Positions 10,652 through 24,601 are shown, numbered from the stretch's first letter. The stretch: 64,000 nt of DNA from Polycladospora coralii (GCF_014773435.2 NZ_JACXAG020000003.1:1-64000), one strand, 5' to 3'. Notes: generated by a model not told the origin, from the letters alone. Translations and numbers: made by a program.

Positions 10652-11878
10652 TTAAAACCAACTCCTTATCTCATCTCCTCCTTTACGAAAAAATAAACGA
10701 AGCCAGCTCGCTTCTTCTACACCTGTCGTAGTAACAATATCAACGGGTATAACCCCCTCTATTTCTTTACCTTCGTAATATACTGTAGCTTGTCCGACCA
10801 CTTGATCAGACTTAACTGGTGCTTTTAAACCGGGTTCTAGCATCACTTTTACTTCATATTTATCTTGCTCAGCATTTATTGTAGGCAAACGTAGGGAATC
10901 CTTGGGCACGATGACCACTTCACGTTCTACACCATTAGGTAATGGTAAAACTTTGCCGTTTTCGATACTTTTATTTTTAGTAATCCACTCTTTTGGTTTA
11001 AAGTTCTCAAAACCAAAGTCAAATAACTTTTTTGTCTCAGTAAAGCGTTTACTTTTAGAATGAGTCCCCATCACGACGGTGATATAATGACGATCCGCTC
11101 TTTTTGCACTACCTGTGAAACAATATCCAGCTGAATTGGTATGTCCTGTTTTTACACCATCTACACCTGCATATGCATACTTCAAACCCGTTAACATCTC
11201 ATTCCAATTCGTTACTTTTTGTTCCCGAAGGGTTCCTGGTCGAAATGTATAGGTTGACAAAGAAGTAGTCTTAACAACTTGAGGATGCGCTTTAATTAAT
11301 TGAATAGCTAAGGTAGCCGCATCACGGGCAGACATAACGTGTTTGCTCGTACATTCTGGTGGATCGCGATATAAATGTGGATCTAAACCCGTCGCATTAC
11401 AATACGTCGTATCATCCATTCCTAAAGCTTTCGCCTTCTCATTCATCATTTTCACAAAATGTTCTTCACTACCTGCAATATGCTCTGCTAATGCCACAGC
11501 AGCATCATTGGCAGATTGAACGGCCATCGCAACAAACAATTCCCTAACCGTTTCTTGCTCACCTGTTTGCAAATAAATTTGTGCTTGGTCAATCCCTTCG
11601 ACACGAGCACTTACCGTTACTTGTTCTTCCCACGATAACTTACCTGATTTGATTTGATCTAAGACTATAAATTCAGACATCATTTTGGTCATGCTAGCAG
11701 GTGGTCTCGCAATATGACTGTTTCTTTCAGCAAGCACAACATTCGTCTCATAATCTAATAATATAAAGGATTCCGCCTCTACTTCAGGTGAAGATAGTGC
11801 ATATGTAGTTGGAATTCCTGGTAATATATGAAACATCAAAAGAAATAAAATAATGATTCGATATGTGTTTTTTTTCAC
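10652..11878 (-). CDS. dacA: D-alanyl-D-alanine carboxypeptidase (PBP5 type)
   Basis: 408 residues. A signal peptide (1-27, ending TTYALSS) precedes a serine peptidase S11 domain with SxxK Ser62-Lys65 (ASMTK), SxN Ser122-Ala-Asn124 and KTG 243-245. A beta-rich C-terminal domain and an amphipathic tail (WLRLFFRKGGDEIRSWF) should anchor it to the outer membrane face. It trims the terminal D-Ala of peptidoglycan stem peptides. The start is GTG 11878 after AATGGAG. The position between guaB and pdxS is that of B. subtilis dacA. Confidence 0.96.
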   Translation of the reverse strand: MKKNTYRIIILFLLMFHILPGIPTTYALSSPEVEAESFILLDYETNVVLAERNSHIARPPASMTKMMSEFIVLDQIKSGKLSWEEQVTVSARVEGIDQAQIYLQTGEQETVRELFVAMAVQSANDAAVALAEHIAGSEEHFVKMMNEKAKALGMDDTTYCNATGLDPHLYRDPPECTSKHVMSARDAATLAIQLIKAHPQVVKTTSLSTYTFRPGTLREQKVTNWNEMLTGLKYAYAGVDGVKTGHTNSAGYCFTGSAKRADRHYITVVMGTHSKSKRFTETKKLFDFGFENFKPKEWITKNKSIENGKVLPLPNGVEREVVIVPKDSLRLPTINAEQDKYEVKVMLEPGLKAPVKSDQVVGQATVYYEGKEIEGVIPVDIVTTTGVEEASWLRLFFRKGGDEIRSWF

Positions 11879-11953
11879 AATTTATGCTCCATTCCTACTT
11901 TATATGATGGTAACACATTTGCAAAAACTTCAATTCATCTATTCAGCAATATG

Positions 11954-11992
11954 ACATAAAAATAGAAACCGGTCTGGTTTCTATTTTTATGT
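11954..11992 (-). terminator. guaB terminator
   Basis: A perfect hairpin with arms ACATAAAAATAGAAACC and its complement around GGTCT, A-rich and T-rich at the two ends. It lies just downstream of guaB. Confidence 0.8.
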
Positions 11993-12014
11993 GAGCCTAT
12001 TTATATATTATCAT

Positions 12015-13538
<1,524 letters not shown>

Positions 13539-13578
13539 TCAAGTTATTTAAAACGACATATTGGGGAAGCGAAGGGAG

Positions 13579-13622
13579 TTATCCACAATATATGTGTATA
13601 AGTCATGTGCATATGTGGATAA
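13579..13622. promoter_or_regulatory. DnaA-box pair upstream of guaB
   Basis: A perfect DnaA box TTATCCACA (13579-13587) and an inverted perfect box TGTGGATAA (13614-13622) flank a one-mismatch box TGTGTATAA (13593-13601). They lie between the hydrolase gene and guaB, about 10 kb from dnaA. The boxes are directly visible; binding is inferred. Confidence 0.75.
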
Positions 13623-13679
13623 CTTTAAAAAATATGGCGTATCTCTTCTTATTTTTTTACATTTATTGGGAAAATTTTG

Positions 13680-14531
13680 CTATTCATCCAGGATTCGAAT
13701 AATTTTGTTTGCTACTTCGCCTTCCCTTATAAGTTCATAGTGATTATAATTTGGAAAATCGGCTACATGAACCGCTCCAGTTATAGTAGCTTCCCCAGAA
13801 AAAACAACGCCATCACTATCTTGTCCATATTTCAAGGATAATAAGGTCCACCCGACTGCAAGTTCACCACTCACTCCGCGATCGATCCAAGAATCTGCGT
13901 CTCCTGCTATCGTATAGCATTTTCCATCTCGATAAAAAGGGCTATTTTCAACTGGGTATAATCGGTTAAATTTTTCCACATATGCTGGAGTCATGCTTTT
14001 AATCCCTTCCTGACCTTTTACAAAATAGGCAAGCCATTCAAACTCACGCGCTAGAGGCGTCCCCTGGTGCGGGGTAGCAATTGTAACTAAATCGTGTACT
14101 TGGTTCGGCAATAAATAGACGACTTTCCTAGCCACTAAACCGCCCATACTATGCGCAGCAATATCAAAGACGGGGTCTAGCTTCTGCTTCTGTTGCAACA
14201 GCTTCAGCTTTTTAGATACAATCTCTGCTTGTTCTTCAATGGATTGAATACCAGCAGTAAAGTTACGATCCCCAATAAATGTAACCACTTTTCCACCGAT
14301 TATCTCCGTTGCAATCTTGTCTGATTCATTCGCATAAACAACAAACACGTTTTGCGAACCCTTACTTAGCACAAGTTGCTGTAGGAATTCATAGCTCCAT
14401 TGGTGACGATTATTATATCCATGAATGAGAACCAAGTCATGTGTGTCCTTCTGAGGCATTGCTGTACTCGGGTAAAAAAAACCAACCATACAGCCGCAAA
14501 TCAGAAGTAGGGGCAACAATCTTTTTATCAT
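13680..14531 (-). CDS. Secreted alpha/beta-hydrolase, lipase-like
   Basis: 283 residues with a signal peptide (1-24; a cysteine at 14 in LICGCM could be a weak lipobox). The oxyanion segment VLIHGYNN (34-41) and nucleophile elbow AAHSMGG (Ser128) fit an extracellular lipase/esterase fold; alanine before His-Ser is typical of Bacillus lipases. Candidate acid and base residues lie near the D-SDG and NYNHYEL segments. The substrate is unknown. It stands alone between guaB and yaaC, a place with no such gene in B. subtilis, and has repeat copy B upstream. Confidence 0.8.
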   Translation of the reverse strand: MIKRLLPLLLICGCMVGFFYPSTAMPQKDTHDLVLIHGYNNRHQWSYEFLQQLVLSKGSQNVFVVYANESDKIATEIIGGKVVTFIGDRNFTAGIQSIEEQAEIVSKKLKLLQQKQKLDPVFDIAAHSMGGLVARKVVYLLPNQVHDLVTIATPHQGTPLAREFEWLAYFVKGQEGIKSMTPAYVEKFNRLYPVENSPFYRDGKCYTIAGDADSWIDRGVSGELAVGWTLLSLKYGQDSDGVVFSGEATITGAVHVADFPNYNHYELIREGEVANKIIRILDE

Positions 14532-14589
14532 CTTATTTGCACGTCCTTATATCGCTAACGTGATCATATTCAAGTATGTCGATTTGCAT

Positions 14590-14638
14590 GATTTTTTTCA
14601 ATTGACTATCGTGTAGTTTGGATCATCGACACTACTGG
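14590..14638. repeat. Dispersed 48-bp repeat, copy B
   Basis: Partner of 4788-4834. The shared core is TTGGATCATC with GTGTA to its left and ACAC to its right, plus the upstream GATTTTTTTCA block at the same distance. It lies between the divergent lipase-like gene and yaaC, about 60-110 bases upstream of the former. Confidence 0.6.
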
Positions 14639-14696
14639 ATAATATTACATCATTTGTTCATAATAAAGTGAAAACAATGGAAAGGATTTTTTACTA

Positions 14697-15677
14697 ATGT
14701 CATTTTCAAATGATTTTAGCAATCGCATAATGGATCCATATTTATTTTATGAGAATCATGCGTATGTACGTCAATTCTTAATGGACAAATATCGAAAATT
14801 AGACTTAAGTAATAACAACACAATAGCGTATCGGAATACCGAAACCTTTACTTCTTATGTACAACAAGCACATATCCAATTCAAAACCGCCCATCTTGTT
14901 GATCTTACGATCAAACCATTAATGCTCTATTATGGCGCGATGAACTTGATCAAAGCGTATCTTTTAACAGTCGATCCAGATTATCCACGAAGCAGTGCCG
15001 TCCTTCAACACGGATTATCGACCCGCAAAAAAAAGAAAATTCCTTTTCTCTTTCTACAAGATGAGATTCGTATCCAGAAAGAAGGACTGTTCCCGCTTTT
15101 TATGTCTTATCTCAATCCATCTATTTCAGTAGATCATCGTTATCATGTCAAAGATTTACTCAGTTTTATACCTGATATGCAAGATAGTTATCATTTCCTT
15201 CTAAAAGAGCAAACGCTAGTGCCAATCGAAATCATGCAACAAGAACCTACTTCAAAAAGGATCAAATGGCGTGTTCATGAAACGATTTTAGATCGAGTAA
15301 ATCTAACCCCTACAAGTTACGAAAGTCATTTGAATCGATTCGGGCATTATTTCAAGTATGCCAGTTCAACATCGCCTTACATCTATTACACGTGGCAACA
15401 TCATGACAGTTTGTCCATACAGCATCCCTGGTTTGTCAAAAATAAACAAGGTGATTATTTGTTATGGATCCAAAATAATCACCTTGCCTATCCTTTACCG
15501 CAAGTAGCTACTCAATTTATGCTACTATTTTCGCTCAGTATGCTATGCCGTTATGACACCCCTTTGTGGCGTGATGTCATACTAGGAAATTGGCATACGG
15601 AAAGTATATTAGTGAGACAAGCAATTGAGCTGATTATGGATCAATGGCCTCGTCTCATTTTTGATCTTATGCATTAA
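14697..15677 (+). CDS. yaaC: YaaC-family protein
   Basis: 326 residues matching the YaaC family, found beside gyrA/guaB in Bacillales. It begins with an aspartate-phenylalanine-rich helix and has [22 protein letters not shown] near residue 65, a hallmark segment. There is no signal peptide or known catalytic motif, and the function is unknown. The ATG follows GGAAAGGATT. As in B. subtilis it runs against replication, and its last 4 bases overlap the end of gyrA in a tail-to-tail arrangement. Confidence 0.88.
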   Translation: MSFSNDFSNRIMDPYLFYENHAYVRQFLMDKYRKLDLSNNNTIAYRNTETFTSYVQQAHIQFKTAHLVDLTIKPLMLYYGAMNLIKAYLLTVDPDYPRSSAVLQHGLSTRKKKKIPFLFLQDEIRIQKEGLFPLFMSYLNPSISVDHRYHVKDLLSFIPDMQDSYHFLLKEQTLVPIEIMQQEPTSKRIKWRVHETILDRVNLTPTSYESHLNRFGHYFKYASSTSPYIYYTWQHHDSLSIQHPWFVKNKQGDYLLWIQNNHLAYPLPQVATQFMLLFSLSMLCRYDTPLWRDVILGNWHTESILVRQAIELIMDQWPRLIFDLMH

Positions 15678-18121
15678 TCTTCAAGTTCATCGTCCGCTTC
15701 TTCATCAGCGATTTGCACCTTCGCAACAGTAGCAACTTCACCACCGTCTACCTTAATCAATCTCATGCCTTGTGCATAGCGGCCTAATACAGAGATCTCG
15801 GAAATATTTAACCGGATTACGACACCTGCTTGCGTAATAATCATGAGATCTTCTTCATCCGATACGACTTTGTGTCCAACAACATTTCCTTTTTTCTTGG
15901 TAATACTTAAGGTTTTTATCCCTTTACCTCCACGAGATTGTACGCGATAATCATCAATTGGGGTTCGTTTTCCATAACCATACTGGGTGACGATAAGCAC
16001 ATTATGATTAGGTAAAATGATATCCATATCAATTACTTTATCATCTTCGGCTAGTGTTATTCCTTTTACACCAGTTGCAGACCTACCCATTTCACGTACG
16101 TCGGACTCATGGAATCGAATCGACATACCTTGACTAGTCCCCATAATCACTTCTTGCTCACCATCTGTTAAACGAACACCTACCAACTCATCACCATCAC
16201 GAAGTTTGATGGCAAATAAGCCATTCCTTCTGATGTTTTCAAACCCAAGTAAGGCTGTCTTTTTCACAACACCATGAGCAGTACCAAAGAATAAGAACTG
16301 ATCATTTGTAAACTCTTTTACAGGGATAATGGCATGAATATGCTCATCCTGAGCAATTTGAATGAGGTTGATGATCGGTGTCCCCTTAGCCGTTCGCCCT
16401 AAATCAGGCACTTCATAAGCCTTCATTCGATATACTCTACCTTTATTGGAGAAGAAAAGAAGATGGTTATGAGAATGGGTAACAAATAAGGTTTGTACAA
16501 AATCATCTTCCCTAGTACCCATTCCGGTTATGCCTTTTCCACCCCGTTTTTGTGCGCGATAAGTAGAAAGCGGCATCCGTTTAATATAGCCCCGATGTGT
16601 CAACATAATCGTAACTTCATCTTCTGGAATTAGATCCTCATCTGCAATCTCAGACTCATCTATGACGATGTTTGTGCGACGTTCATCCCCGAATTTTTGA
16701 TTGATCTCGGTAATCTCGGTTCGAACCACATCACGAATTTTTTCCTCGCTCGCTAGGATCGCTTTTAATTCTGCGATTAACTTTTGCAACTCACGGTATT
16801 CTTCTTCAATTTTTTCTCGTTCAAGTCCGGTCAGACGTTGTAATCGCATATCTAAAATGGCTTGCGCTTGTTTCTCAGAAAGGCCGAAATTCGTAATTAA
16901 ACCTTGCTTCGCTTCCTGTGTTGTTTGTGAGCCGCGGATTAATGCAATCACTTCATCAATTCGATCTAGCGCAATGCGATATCCCTCTAAAATGTGTGCT
17001 CTTTCTTCAGCTTTGTTAAGGTCAAATTGTGTCCGTCTTCGGATCACTTCAATTTGATGCTTGACATAGTAATGAATCGCTTCTCTTATATTTAAAACAC
17101 GTGGTTGCCCCTCTACCAGAGCAAGCATATTCACACCAAAACTAGTTTGTAGAGTCGTATGTTTATACAAGTTATTTAACACAACACGAGGATTTACATC
17201 ACGACGTAATTCAATCACCACACGCATACCATTGCGATCGGATTCATCACGTAGATCCGTAATTCCTTCTACTTTCTTATCACGCACTAGATGTGCAATT
17301 TTCTCTACCAGCTTCGCTTTATTTACCTGATACGGCAGCTCTTCCACGATAATGCGCATCTTGCCATTATTCGCTTCCTCAATGCGCGTTTTAGCCCGCA
17401 GTTTAATACTTCCTCTACCAGTATGGAACGCTTTACGAATGCCTTCGTACCCTAAGATTGTCCCACCAGTTGGGAAATCAGGGCCTTTGATAACGTTCAT
17501 TAACTGTTCTACTGTAACATCTGGATCATCGAGCATCATAAGAATTCCCGCAACAATTTCACGTAAATTGTGTGGCGGAATGTTCGTTGCCATCCCTACT
17601 GCGATGCCAGCTGCACCATTTACGAGCAGATTGGGGAACCGAGCAGGAAGAACAAGTGGCTCTTCCTGCTGTCCGTCATAGTTGGGACCATAGTTTATGG
17701 TATCTTTTTGAATATCTCGCAATAACTCCATTGTGATAGGAGCCATCTTGGCTTCTGTATAACGCATAGCAGCAGGTGAATCTCCATCCACCGAACCAAA
17801 GTTTCCATGTCCATCTACTAGCATATAACGATAAGAAAAATCTTGCGCCATACGTACCATCGCATCGTACACAGCAACATCCCCATGCGGATGATAATTG
17901 GCTGTTACGTTACCTACAACACGGGAAGATTTTTTGTATGGTTTGTCAGGTGTCATTCCTAATTCATAAATCGTGTACAAAATACGCCGATGAACAGGCT
18001 TTAACCCATCACGTACATCTGGTAAAGCACGACTAACGATTACGCTCATTGCATAATCCAAAAAAGAGCTTTTCATTTCTTCACTTATGTTAATATCTTG
18101 TATTTGCTCCACATTTTTCAA
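15674..18121 (-). CDS. gyrA: DNA gyrase subunit A
   Basis: 815 residues. The winged-helix/tower domain carries the catalytic Tyr121 ([10 protein letters not shown]). The C-terminal beta-pinwheel begins near 500 and has a GyrA-box QKRGGKG plus a second QSRGGKG. The C-terminus is acidic (EEADDELED). With GyrB it introduces negative supercoils. In the quinolone-determining region the residue equivalent to E. coli Ser83 is Val82 ([11 protein letters not shown]), while the acidic Asp86 is kept. The TTG at 18121 sits too close to GAGGAG; GTG at 18112 has better spacing and may be the real start. Confidence 0.97.
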   Translation of the reverse strand: MKNVEQIQDINISEEMKSSFLDYAMSVIVSRALPDVRDGLKPVHRRILYTIYELGMTPDKPYKKSSRVVGNVTANYHPHGDVAVYDAMVRMAQDFSYRYMLVDGHGNFGSVDGDSPAAMRYTEAKMAPITMELLRDIQKDTINYGPNYDGQQEEPLVLPARFPNLLVNGAAGIAVGMATNIPPHNLREIVAGILMMLDDPDVTVEQLMNVIKGPDFPTGGTILGYEGIRKAFHTGRGSIKLRAKTRIEEANNGKMRIIVEELPYQVNKAKLVEKIAHLVRDKKVEGITDLRDESDRNGMRVVIELRRDVNPRVVLNNLYKHTTLQTSFGVNMLALVEGQPRVLNIREAIHYYVKHQIEVIRRRTQFDLNKAEERAHILEGYRIALDRIDEVIALIRGSQTTQEAKQGLITNFGLSEKQAQAILDMRLQRLTGLEREKIEEEYRELQKLIAELKAILASEEKIRDVVRTEITEINQKFGDERRTNIVIDESEIADEDLIPEDEVTIMLTHRGYIKRMPLSTYRAQKRGGKGITGMGTREDDFVQTLFVTHSHNHLLFFSNKGRVYRMKAYEVPDLGRTAKGTPIINLIQIAQDEHIHAIIPVKEFTNDQFLFFGTAHGVVKKTALLGFENIRRNGLFAIKLRDGDELVGVRLTDGEQEVIMGTSQGMSIRFHESDVREMGRSATGVKGITLAEDDKVIDMDIILPNHNVLIVTQYGYGKRTPIDDYRVQSRGGKGIKTLSITKKKGNVVGHKVVSDEEDLMIITQAGVVIRLNISEISVLGRYAQGMRLIKVDGGEVATVAKVQIADEEADDELED

Positions 18122-18148
18122 CTCCTCGATCTAACAACGAAAAAGCCA

Positions 18149-20071
<1,923 letters not shown>

Positions 20072-20163
20072 CTACTTTCATCAAAATAAATATATCCCCC
20101 CTACTTCTATGAGTGGGGCAGGAGAGGGATTTCCTAAGTTTGGATAATCAATACCTCTGATCG

Positions 20164-20406
20164 TTACTGACTTTCATGAACTCTTTTTTTTAAAGTCATA
20201 GATGAAATTGGAGAAGTGTATATCTTGTTCTGTGTAATCACATAGGATTTTACTTCATCTGCCGTTAAATTTTCTATTTGACCTCGTTCAATCGCACGCT
20301 CAATGAATGGAACTTTCGTTTGACTTTTTCGTGCATGGCTCGCATCTAAAATGGCAATAATCTCGCGGATGCGTAACATATGGTTGCCACCTAAGTGAAT
20401 AAACAT
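20164..20406 (-). CDS. remB: RemB/YaaB-family extracellular matrix regulator (DUF370)
   Basis: An 80-residue protein. It begins MFIHLGGN and ends with YTSPISSMTLKKR, both characteristic of the YaaB/RemB group between recF and gyrB. In B. subtilis RemB supports expression of biofilm matrix genes; DNA binding of the related RemA is known, and the role here is inferred from family and position. The ATG follows GGAGTGAG. It begins 10 bases after the recF stop. Confidence 0.92.
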   Translation of the reverse strand: MFIHLGGNHMLRIREIIAILDASHARKSQTKVPFIERAIERGQIENLTADEVKSYVITQNKIYTSPISSMTLKKRVHESQ

Positions 20407-20416
20407 CAGTAAAATC

Positions 20417-21532
20417 TCACTCCAGTTCCATAATTATGCCTTGCTTTACTTGATATACTTTTGATTGCTGTAATAAAACAGGGTCAATACCATCTAAGCT
20501 AGTCGTCGTCACGAACGTTTGCACGCGTCCTTTGATCGACTCTAAAAGATGTGTCTTGCGCTGATCATCTAATTCTGATAACACATCATCTAAAAGTAGA
20601 ATGGGGTAGTAGCCAGTTTCATGGTAAATCAGTTCAATCTCAGCTAGCTTTAGCGAAAGAGCAGCAGTACGTTGTTGTCCCTGTGATCCAAATGTATGTA
20701 GATCAATTCCGCCTACAGTTAGGTTTAAATCATCACGGTGTGGACCAACTAAAGTGGTTCCTCTCTGAATTTCTTTGTCCATCACTTTCGCTAATTCTGC
20801 TTCCATTACCTGCGCTAGCTCCTCTTTTTTCATCTCCACTGATAATTTGACTGAAGGTACATATTTTACCACAAGTTCGTCTGTTTGTTGGGTGATGGCT
20901 TGGTGAATTTCTTGTGCCCATTTCTGGAGAGATATCAAAAACCGGAATCGACGAAACCAGATTTCGCATGCCAAGGAAATAAGTTGTTCATTGATCACTG
21001 TAAGTAGAGAGGGATGTGATTTTTTTTGCGCTAGTTGTTTGAGTAGACTATTACGTTGTGACACCAGTTTATTATACTGTGTTAAATAATGGATATACGC
21101 TGGGCTAACCTGACCGATCTCCATATCCAGAAAGCGTCGTCGCACTTGTGGACTTCCTTTTACGATGGATAAATCTTCAGGCGCAAACAGAACGATAGGA
21201 AGCGAGCCGATGTAATGGCTTAGCTTGGTTTGCTCAATCCCATTTCGACTCACTTTTTTCCCTTTCTCTGTCAGGGTAATACTTAACTTCATTTTCTGCG
21301 TACCTTTTACTACCTGTGCCTGAAGCTGCGCCGATTCTTTACCAAACTGAATCAGTTCTTTGTGTGTCCGCGAGCGATGAGATTTGCCCATACCCAGTAC
21401 ATACAAAGATTCCAAAATATTGGTTTTCCCTTGTGCATTAGCGCCCACAAAGAAGTGAAGCGTTTCCTGACATTGTAACGTTAGTTCATTTATATTACGA
21501 TATTGCTTCAAATGCAAGGAATGAACACGCAA
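20417..21532 (-). CDS. recF: DNA replication/repair protein RecF
   Basis: 371 residues. An SMC-like ATPase with Walker A GANAQGKTN (30-38), an ABC-type signature FGSQGQQRTAALSLKLAE and Walker B LLLDDVLSELD. It directs RecA loading at gaps together with RecO and RecR. The start is TTG at 21532 after AAAGGAGGC. It lies between yaaA and remB in the usual order. Confidence 0.97.
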   Translation of the reverse strand: MRVHSLHLKQYRNINELTLQCQETLHFFVGANAQGKTNILESLYVLGMGKSHRSRTHKELIQFGKESAQLQAQVVKGTQKMKLSITLTEKGKKVSRNGIEQTKLSHYIGSLPIVLFAPEDLSIVKGSPQVRRRFLDMEIGQVSPAYIHYLTQYNKLVSQRNSLLKQLAQKKSHPSLLTVINEQLISLACEIWFRRFRFLISLQKWAQEIHQAITQQTDELVVKYVPSVKLSVEMKKEELAQVMEAELAKVMDKEIQRGTTLVGPHRDDLNLTVGGIDLHTFGSQGQQRTAALSLKLAEIELIYHETGYYPILLLDDVLSELDDQRKTHLLESIKGRVQTFVTTTSLDGIDPVLLQQSKVYQVKQGIIMELE

Positions 21533-21553
21533 AACTGTGCCTCCTTTGACAAA

Positions 21554-21763
21554 CTAAACCACTTGTAGCGGTTCATAACCTTCGATATCCACAACATCCT
21601 GTGGATAAATTTTCTTCCCACGACGATGTTCAATCTGTCCATTGATTTTAACTGCTACATCCTCTAAAAAGAACTTCGCATGACCCCCACTAGAAATTAA
21701 ATCTAGTCTTTTTAGCAACTGTCCCAGAGTAATGTAGGGTGTATCTAGTTTGAGTTGTTGCAT
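21554..21763 (-). CDS. yaaA: S4-domain protein YaaA (RlbA)
   Basis: 69 residues consisting of a single S4-like RNA-binding domain (ITLGQLLKRLDLISSGGHAKFFL, then INGQIEHRRGKKI). It is proposed to act in ribosome assembly in Bacillales; the details are not established. The ATG follows ACGGGAGGC. It lies between dnaN and recF. Confidence 0.95.
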   Translation of the reverse strand: MQQLKLDTPYITLGQLLKRLDLISSGGHAKFFLEDVAVKINGQIEHRRGKKIYPQDVVDIEGYEPLQVV

Positions 21764-21827
21764 GTATGATGCCTCCCGTTATCCAAAAGTTAGGAGTGGA
21801 TTTAGCGCAACCCCGCTGTACATCTGT

Positions 21828-22961
21828 TTAACGCGTACGAATGGGTACAATCACGTGTAGAGAGTCTGAAGTGTCTACTGGTTGAATTAAAAATGGGGTC
21901 ATCGTTCCAGTAAACTGAATCTTTACTTGATCACTCTCAATGGTCCGTAATGCGTCAATCATGTAACGTGCGTTAAAAGATATACTTAATTCATTTCCTT
22001 CTACTTGCGCAGCTACTTCCTCCGAAACACTACCAATGTCTTGTGAAGCAGAGTTTACCTCAATCGAATTTGGTTTTATCGTCCATTTTATCACATTATC
22101 ACGTCCATCACGACTCATTAGCGATGCCCGATCTACAGACTGAAGTAAATCACGGGTGGACGCGAGCAAATGGGTTTCACCATTTTTAGGAATAACACGA
22201 TTTGTATCCGGGTAAGTACCTTCTAACAACCTTGAATAAAAGGAGATGTGTTCTGTTTTCACTAACATTTGGTTCTCAGCTACGATAATGTCAACAACTT
22301 CATCCTGATCATGAAAAGTTTTGGCAAGTTCTGCTAAGCTTTTCCCAGGGACAATTACATTCTCTAACTGTACATCATTTGAAACCTCAACCATAGCTTG
22401 TTGGTAAGATAAGCGGTGACTATCTGTCGCAACACATGTGAGTATTCCCTCCTGAAGCTGTATGAGTACGCCTGTTAGGACCCCTCGTGCTTCTGAAGTT
22501 GATACGGCAAAACCCGTCTGTCGAATTAATGCATTTAATGTATCAGTAGCGATACTGACAACGTTCTCTTCTTCTAACTGTGGTAATCTAGGAAATTCTT
22601 GAGTGGGTAATCCATTTAAGTGAAACTCTGCTTGTTTTGAACGAATCGTGGTTTGATATTGATCTCCCACTACCCATTCTACTGTATCACCTGGTAATTT
22701 ACGTACAATGTCTGCAAATATTTTGCCAGGTAGAATGACTTCTCCTGTTTGTTGAATAAAAACCTGATCTGTTTCATCGTGCTTTAGCGATATAAAAACT
22801 TGAATCGTAATATCCGAGTTACTTCCTGTTAGTGTTAACCCTTCCGAAGTTGCTTGGCAAAGGATTCCCGTTAATATGGGAATCGTGGTTTTTTGCGAGA
22901 CTGCTTTTGATACTTGTGAAACTGCATCTACTAAAATCGATTTTTGAATTCGGATTTGCAT
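21828..22961 (-). CDS. dnaN: DNA polymerase III beta subunit (sliding clamp)
   Basis: 377 residues with the three-domain clamp layout. The C-terminal region TPFLIQPVDTSDSLHVIVPIRTR carries the conserved clamp terminus (equivalent to PxR/MR ends), and LLEGTYPDTNRVIP is a strong family segment. It forms the dimeric ring that tethers polymerase III. The ATG follows TAGGAGGATACC. It lies directly downstream of dnaA across the presumed unwinding region. Confidence 0.97.
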   Translation of the reverse strand: MQIRIQKSILVDAVSQVSKAVSQKTTIPILTGILCQATSEGLTLTGSNSDITIQVFISLKHDETDQVFIQQTGEVILPGKIFADIVRKLPGDTVEWVVGDQYQTTIRSKQAEFHLNGLPTQEFPRLPQLEEENVVSIATDTLNALIRQTGFAVSTSEARGVLTGVLIQLQEGILTCVATDSHRLSYQQAMVEVSNDVQLENVIVPGKSLAELAKTFHDQDEVVDIIVAENQMLVKTEHISFYSRLLEGTYPDTNRVIPKNGETHLLASTRDLLQSVDRASLMSRDGRDNVIKWTIKPNSIEVNSASQDIGSVSEEVAAQVEGNELSISFNARYMIDALRTIESDQVKIQFTGTMTPFLIQPVDTSDSLHVIVPIRTR

Positions 22962-23248
22962 CGGTATCCTCCTAAACCATTTTAAAAGCGAACTAATTGT
23001 TTATGTGAATGCCTACAAGTCAGATTAGCATTTTTAGATCCAAAAAAGTTTATGCATATTAGCCAAATCAATCCCATATACATATATATATTTAATAAAA
23101 ATAGTAGTAGTACTGGTAGTAGGGGCTGTGGATAGTGTGGATAAATGATATGAGCCCTTTAACGATATCGGATGATGGCTGTGTACAATCTGTGTATAAG
23201 TAGGTCAATTTTATCCACATTTGTTCACAGTTGTCCACAAAGTACCTG
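22962..23248. other. oriC: Replication origin, dnaA-dnaN part with DNA unwinding element
   Basis: It contains DnaA boxes TGTGGATAG (23127-23135), TGTGGATAA (23136-23144), TTATCCACA (23211-23219), TTGTTCACA (23221-23229) and TTGTCCACA (23231-23239). Left of the paired boxes come GGGGC, then repeated TAG triplets (23102-23122) resembling the DnaA-trio element, then an AT-rich stretch (about 23064-23101). This order, box, GC cluster, trio, AT-rich, is that of Bacillus oriC unwinding regions. Function is inferred from sequence. Confidence 0.88.
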
Positions 23249-24601
23249 CTATGTACCTCTTAAAATTCTTTTTTTCAATTCTTCAATCGCTTGTTGGAGC
23301 TGGGGATCATTTTCTAAACTGCGCCTAATTTTTTCGTGTGCATGCATAACTGTGGTATGATCTCGCCCACCAAAATCATAACCAATTTTGGGAAGTGAAA
23401 ACTCCGTAAGCTCTCTACACAGATACATCGCAATCTGTCTAGGAAAAGCGACTGTTTTTGTCCGTTTTTTACTTTTTAGATCTTCCATACGAAGACGATA
23501 GTAGGTGCAAACCGTTTGTTGAATATCGGAAATACCAATCACTTTGGGACGTGTATCCGGCATGATATCTTTTAATGCTTCATCAGCTAAATCAGGGGAA
23601 ATCGGCTGATTCATGAGAGCGGAATAAGCTACAACTCTAATGAGAGCCCCTTCAAGTTCGCGAATATTGGTATCCACACGATCAGCTATAAAAGCGAGTA
23701 CTTCACTTGGCGCATCTAATTTATCGGCAATTGCTTTCTTTCTTAAAATCGCAATCCGTGTTTCTAAATCGGGCGGTTGCACATCTGTAATGAGTCCCCA
23801 TTCAAAACGAGAACGTAAGCGGTCTTCCAAAGTTGGAATTTCTTTGGGGGGACGGTCACTTGAGATAATAATTTGTTTACTTGCTTCATGTAGGGCGTTG
23901 AAGGTATGGAAAAATTCTTCTTGTGTTTGTTCTTTTTTAGCTAAAAATTGGATGTCGTCGATGAGTAGAACATCAACAGATCGATATTTGTTGCGAAAAT
24001 ATTCCGCTTTGTTATCGCGAATCGAGTTAATAAATTCATTCGTGAATTTCTCAGAGGATAAGTATACCACTCGACTGGAAGGATTATGGCCCATTACATA
24101 ATGACCAATCGCATGCATCAAATGCGTTTTCCCAAGTCCTACCCCACCATAAATGAAAAGAGGATTATATGCTTTAGCAGGAGCCTCGGCTACTGCTAAT
24201 GAAGCAGCATGAGCAAAGCGATTGCCAGACCCGATTACAAAGGTTTCAAAAGTGTATCGAGGATTTAATCTTGCGATGGGAATGCCATCTTGATCCGATT
24301 CTTCCTCGAGGTCCTGCTTTTTTTCTTGCGGGGTATCCCCTTTTGGTTTCTCTGTCGTCTGACTGATAAATTTGACACCAATGTGTGCGCCTGTTACTTC
24401 CTTTAAGGCATCACGAATCAAATCAGCATAACGCGATTCCAACCAATCTCTGGCAAAATCGTTCGGTGCGGCGATAGACAATGTATTATCTTGCAATTCG
24501 ACTGCTTCAGTAGCAGTTAACCAGGTTTCAAAACTAGGCTTACTGACACGATTTTGTACCTCTTCTAAAGTACGTGTCCATAATTCTTGGATGTGTTGCA
24601 A
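23249..24601 (-). CDS. dnaA: Chromosomal replication initiator DnaA
   Basis: 450 residues. Domain I (1-80) and a charged linker (about 85-110) precede the AAA+ domain with Walker [10 protein letters not shown], Walker B LLIDDIQF and the sensor/box VII region [10 protein letters not shown]. Domain IV is the DnaA-box-binding helix-turn-helix with the signature [15 protein letters not shown]. It unwinds oriC and autoregulates. The start is TTG at 24601 after GGAAGGGGG. DnaA boxes lie on both sides of the gene. Confidence 0.98.
   Translation of the reverse strand: MQHIQELWTRTLEEVQNRVSKPSFETWLTATEAVELQDNTLSIAAPNDFARDWLESRYADLIRDALKEVTGAHIGVKFISQTTEKPKGDTPQEKKQDLEEESDQDGIPIARLNPRYTFETFVIGSGNRFAHAASLAVAEAPAKAYNPLFIYGGVGLGKTHLMHAIGHYVMGHNPSSRVVYLSSEKFTNEFINSIRDNKAEYFRNKYRSVDVLLIDDIQFLAKKEQTQEEFFHTFNALHEASKQIIISSDRPPKEIPTLEDRLRSRFEWGLITDVQPPDLETRIAILRKKAIADKLDAPSEVLAFIADRVDTNIRELEGALIRVVAYSALMNQPISPDLADEALKDIMPDTRPKVIGISDIQQTVCTYYRLRMEDLKSKKRTKTVAFPRQIAMYLCRELTEFSLPKIGYDFGGRDHTTVMHAHEKIRRSLENDPQLQQAIEELKKRILRGT

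Noticed and set aside
16701-17057. 118-residue plus-strand frame inside gyrA
   Set aside because: Shadow of a highly conserved gene; no start signals.
23640-24101. 153-residue plus-strand frame inside dnaA
   Set aside because: Antisense to the AAA+ domain of dnaA; composition is that of a shadow frame.
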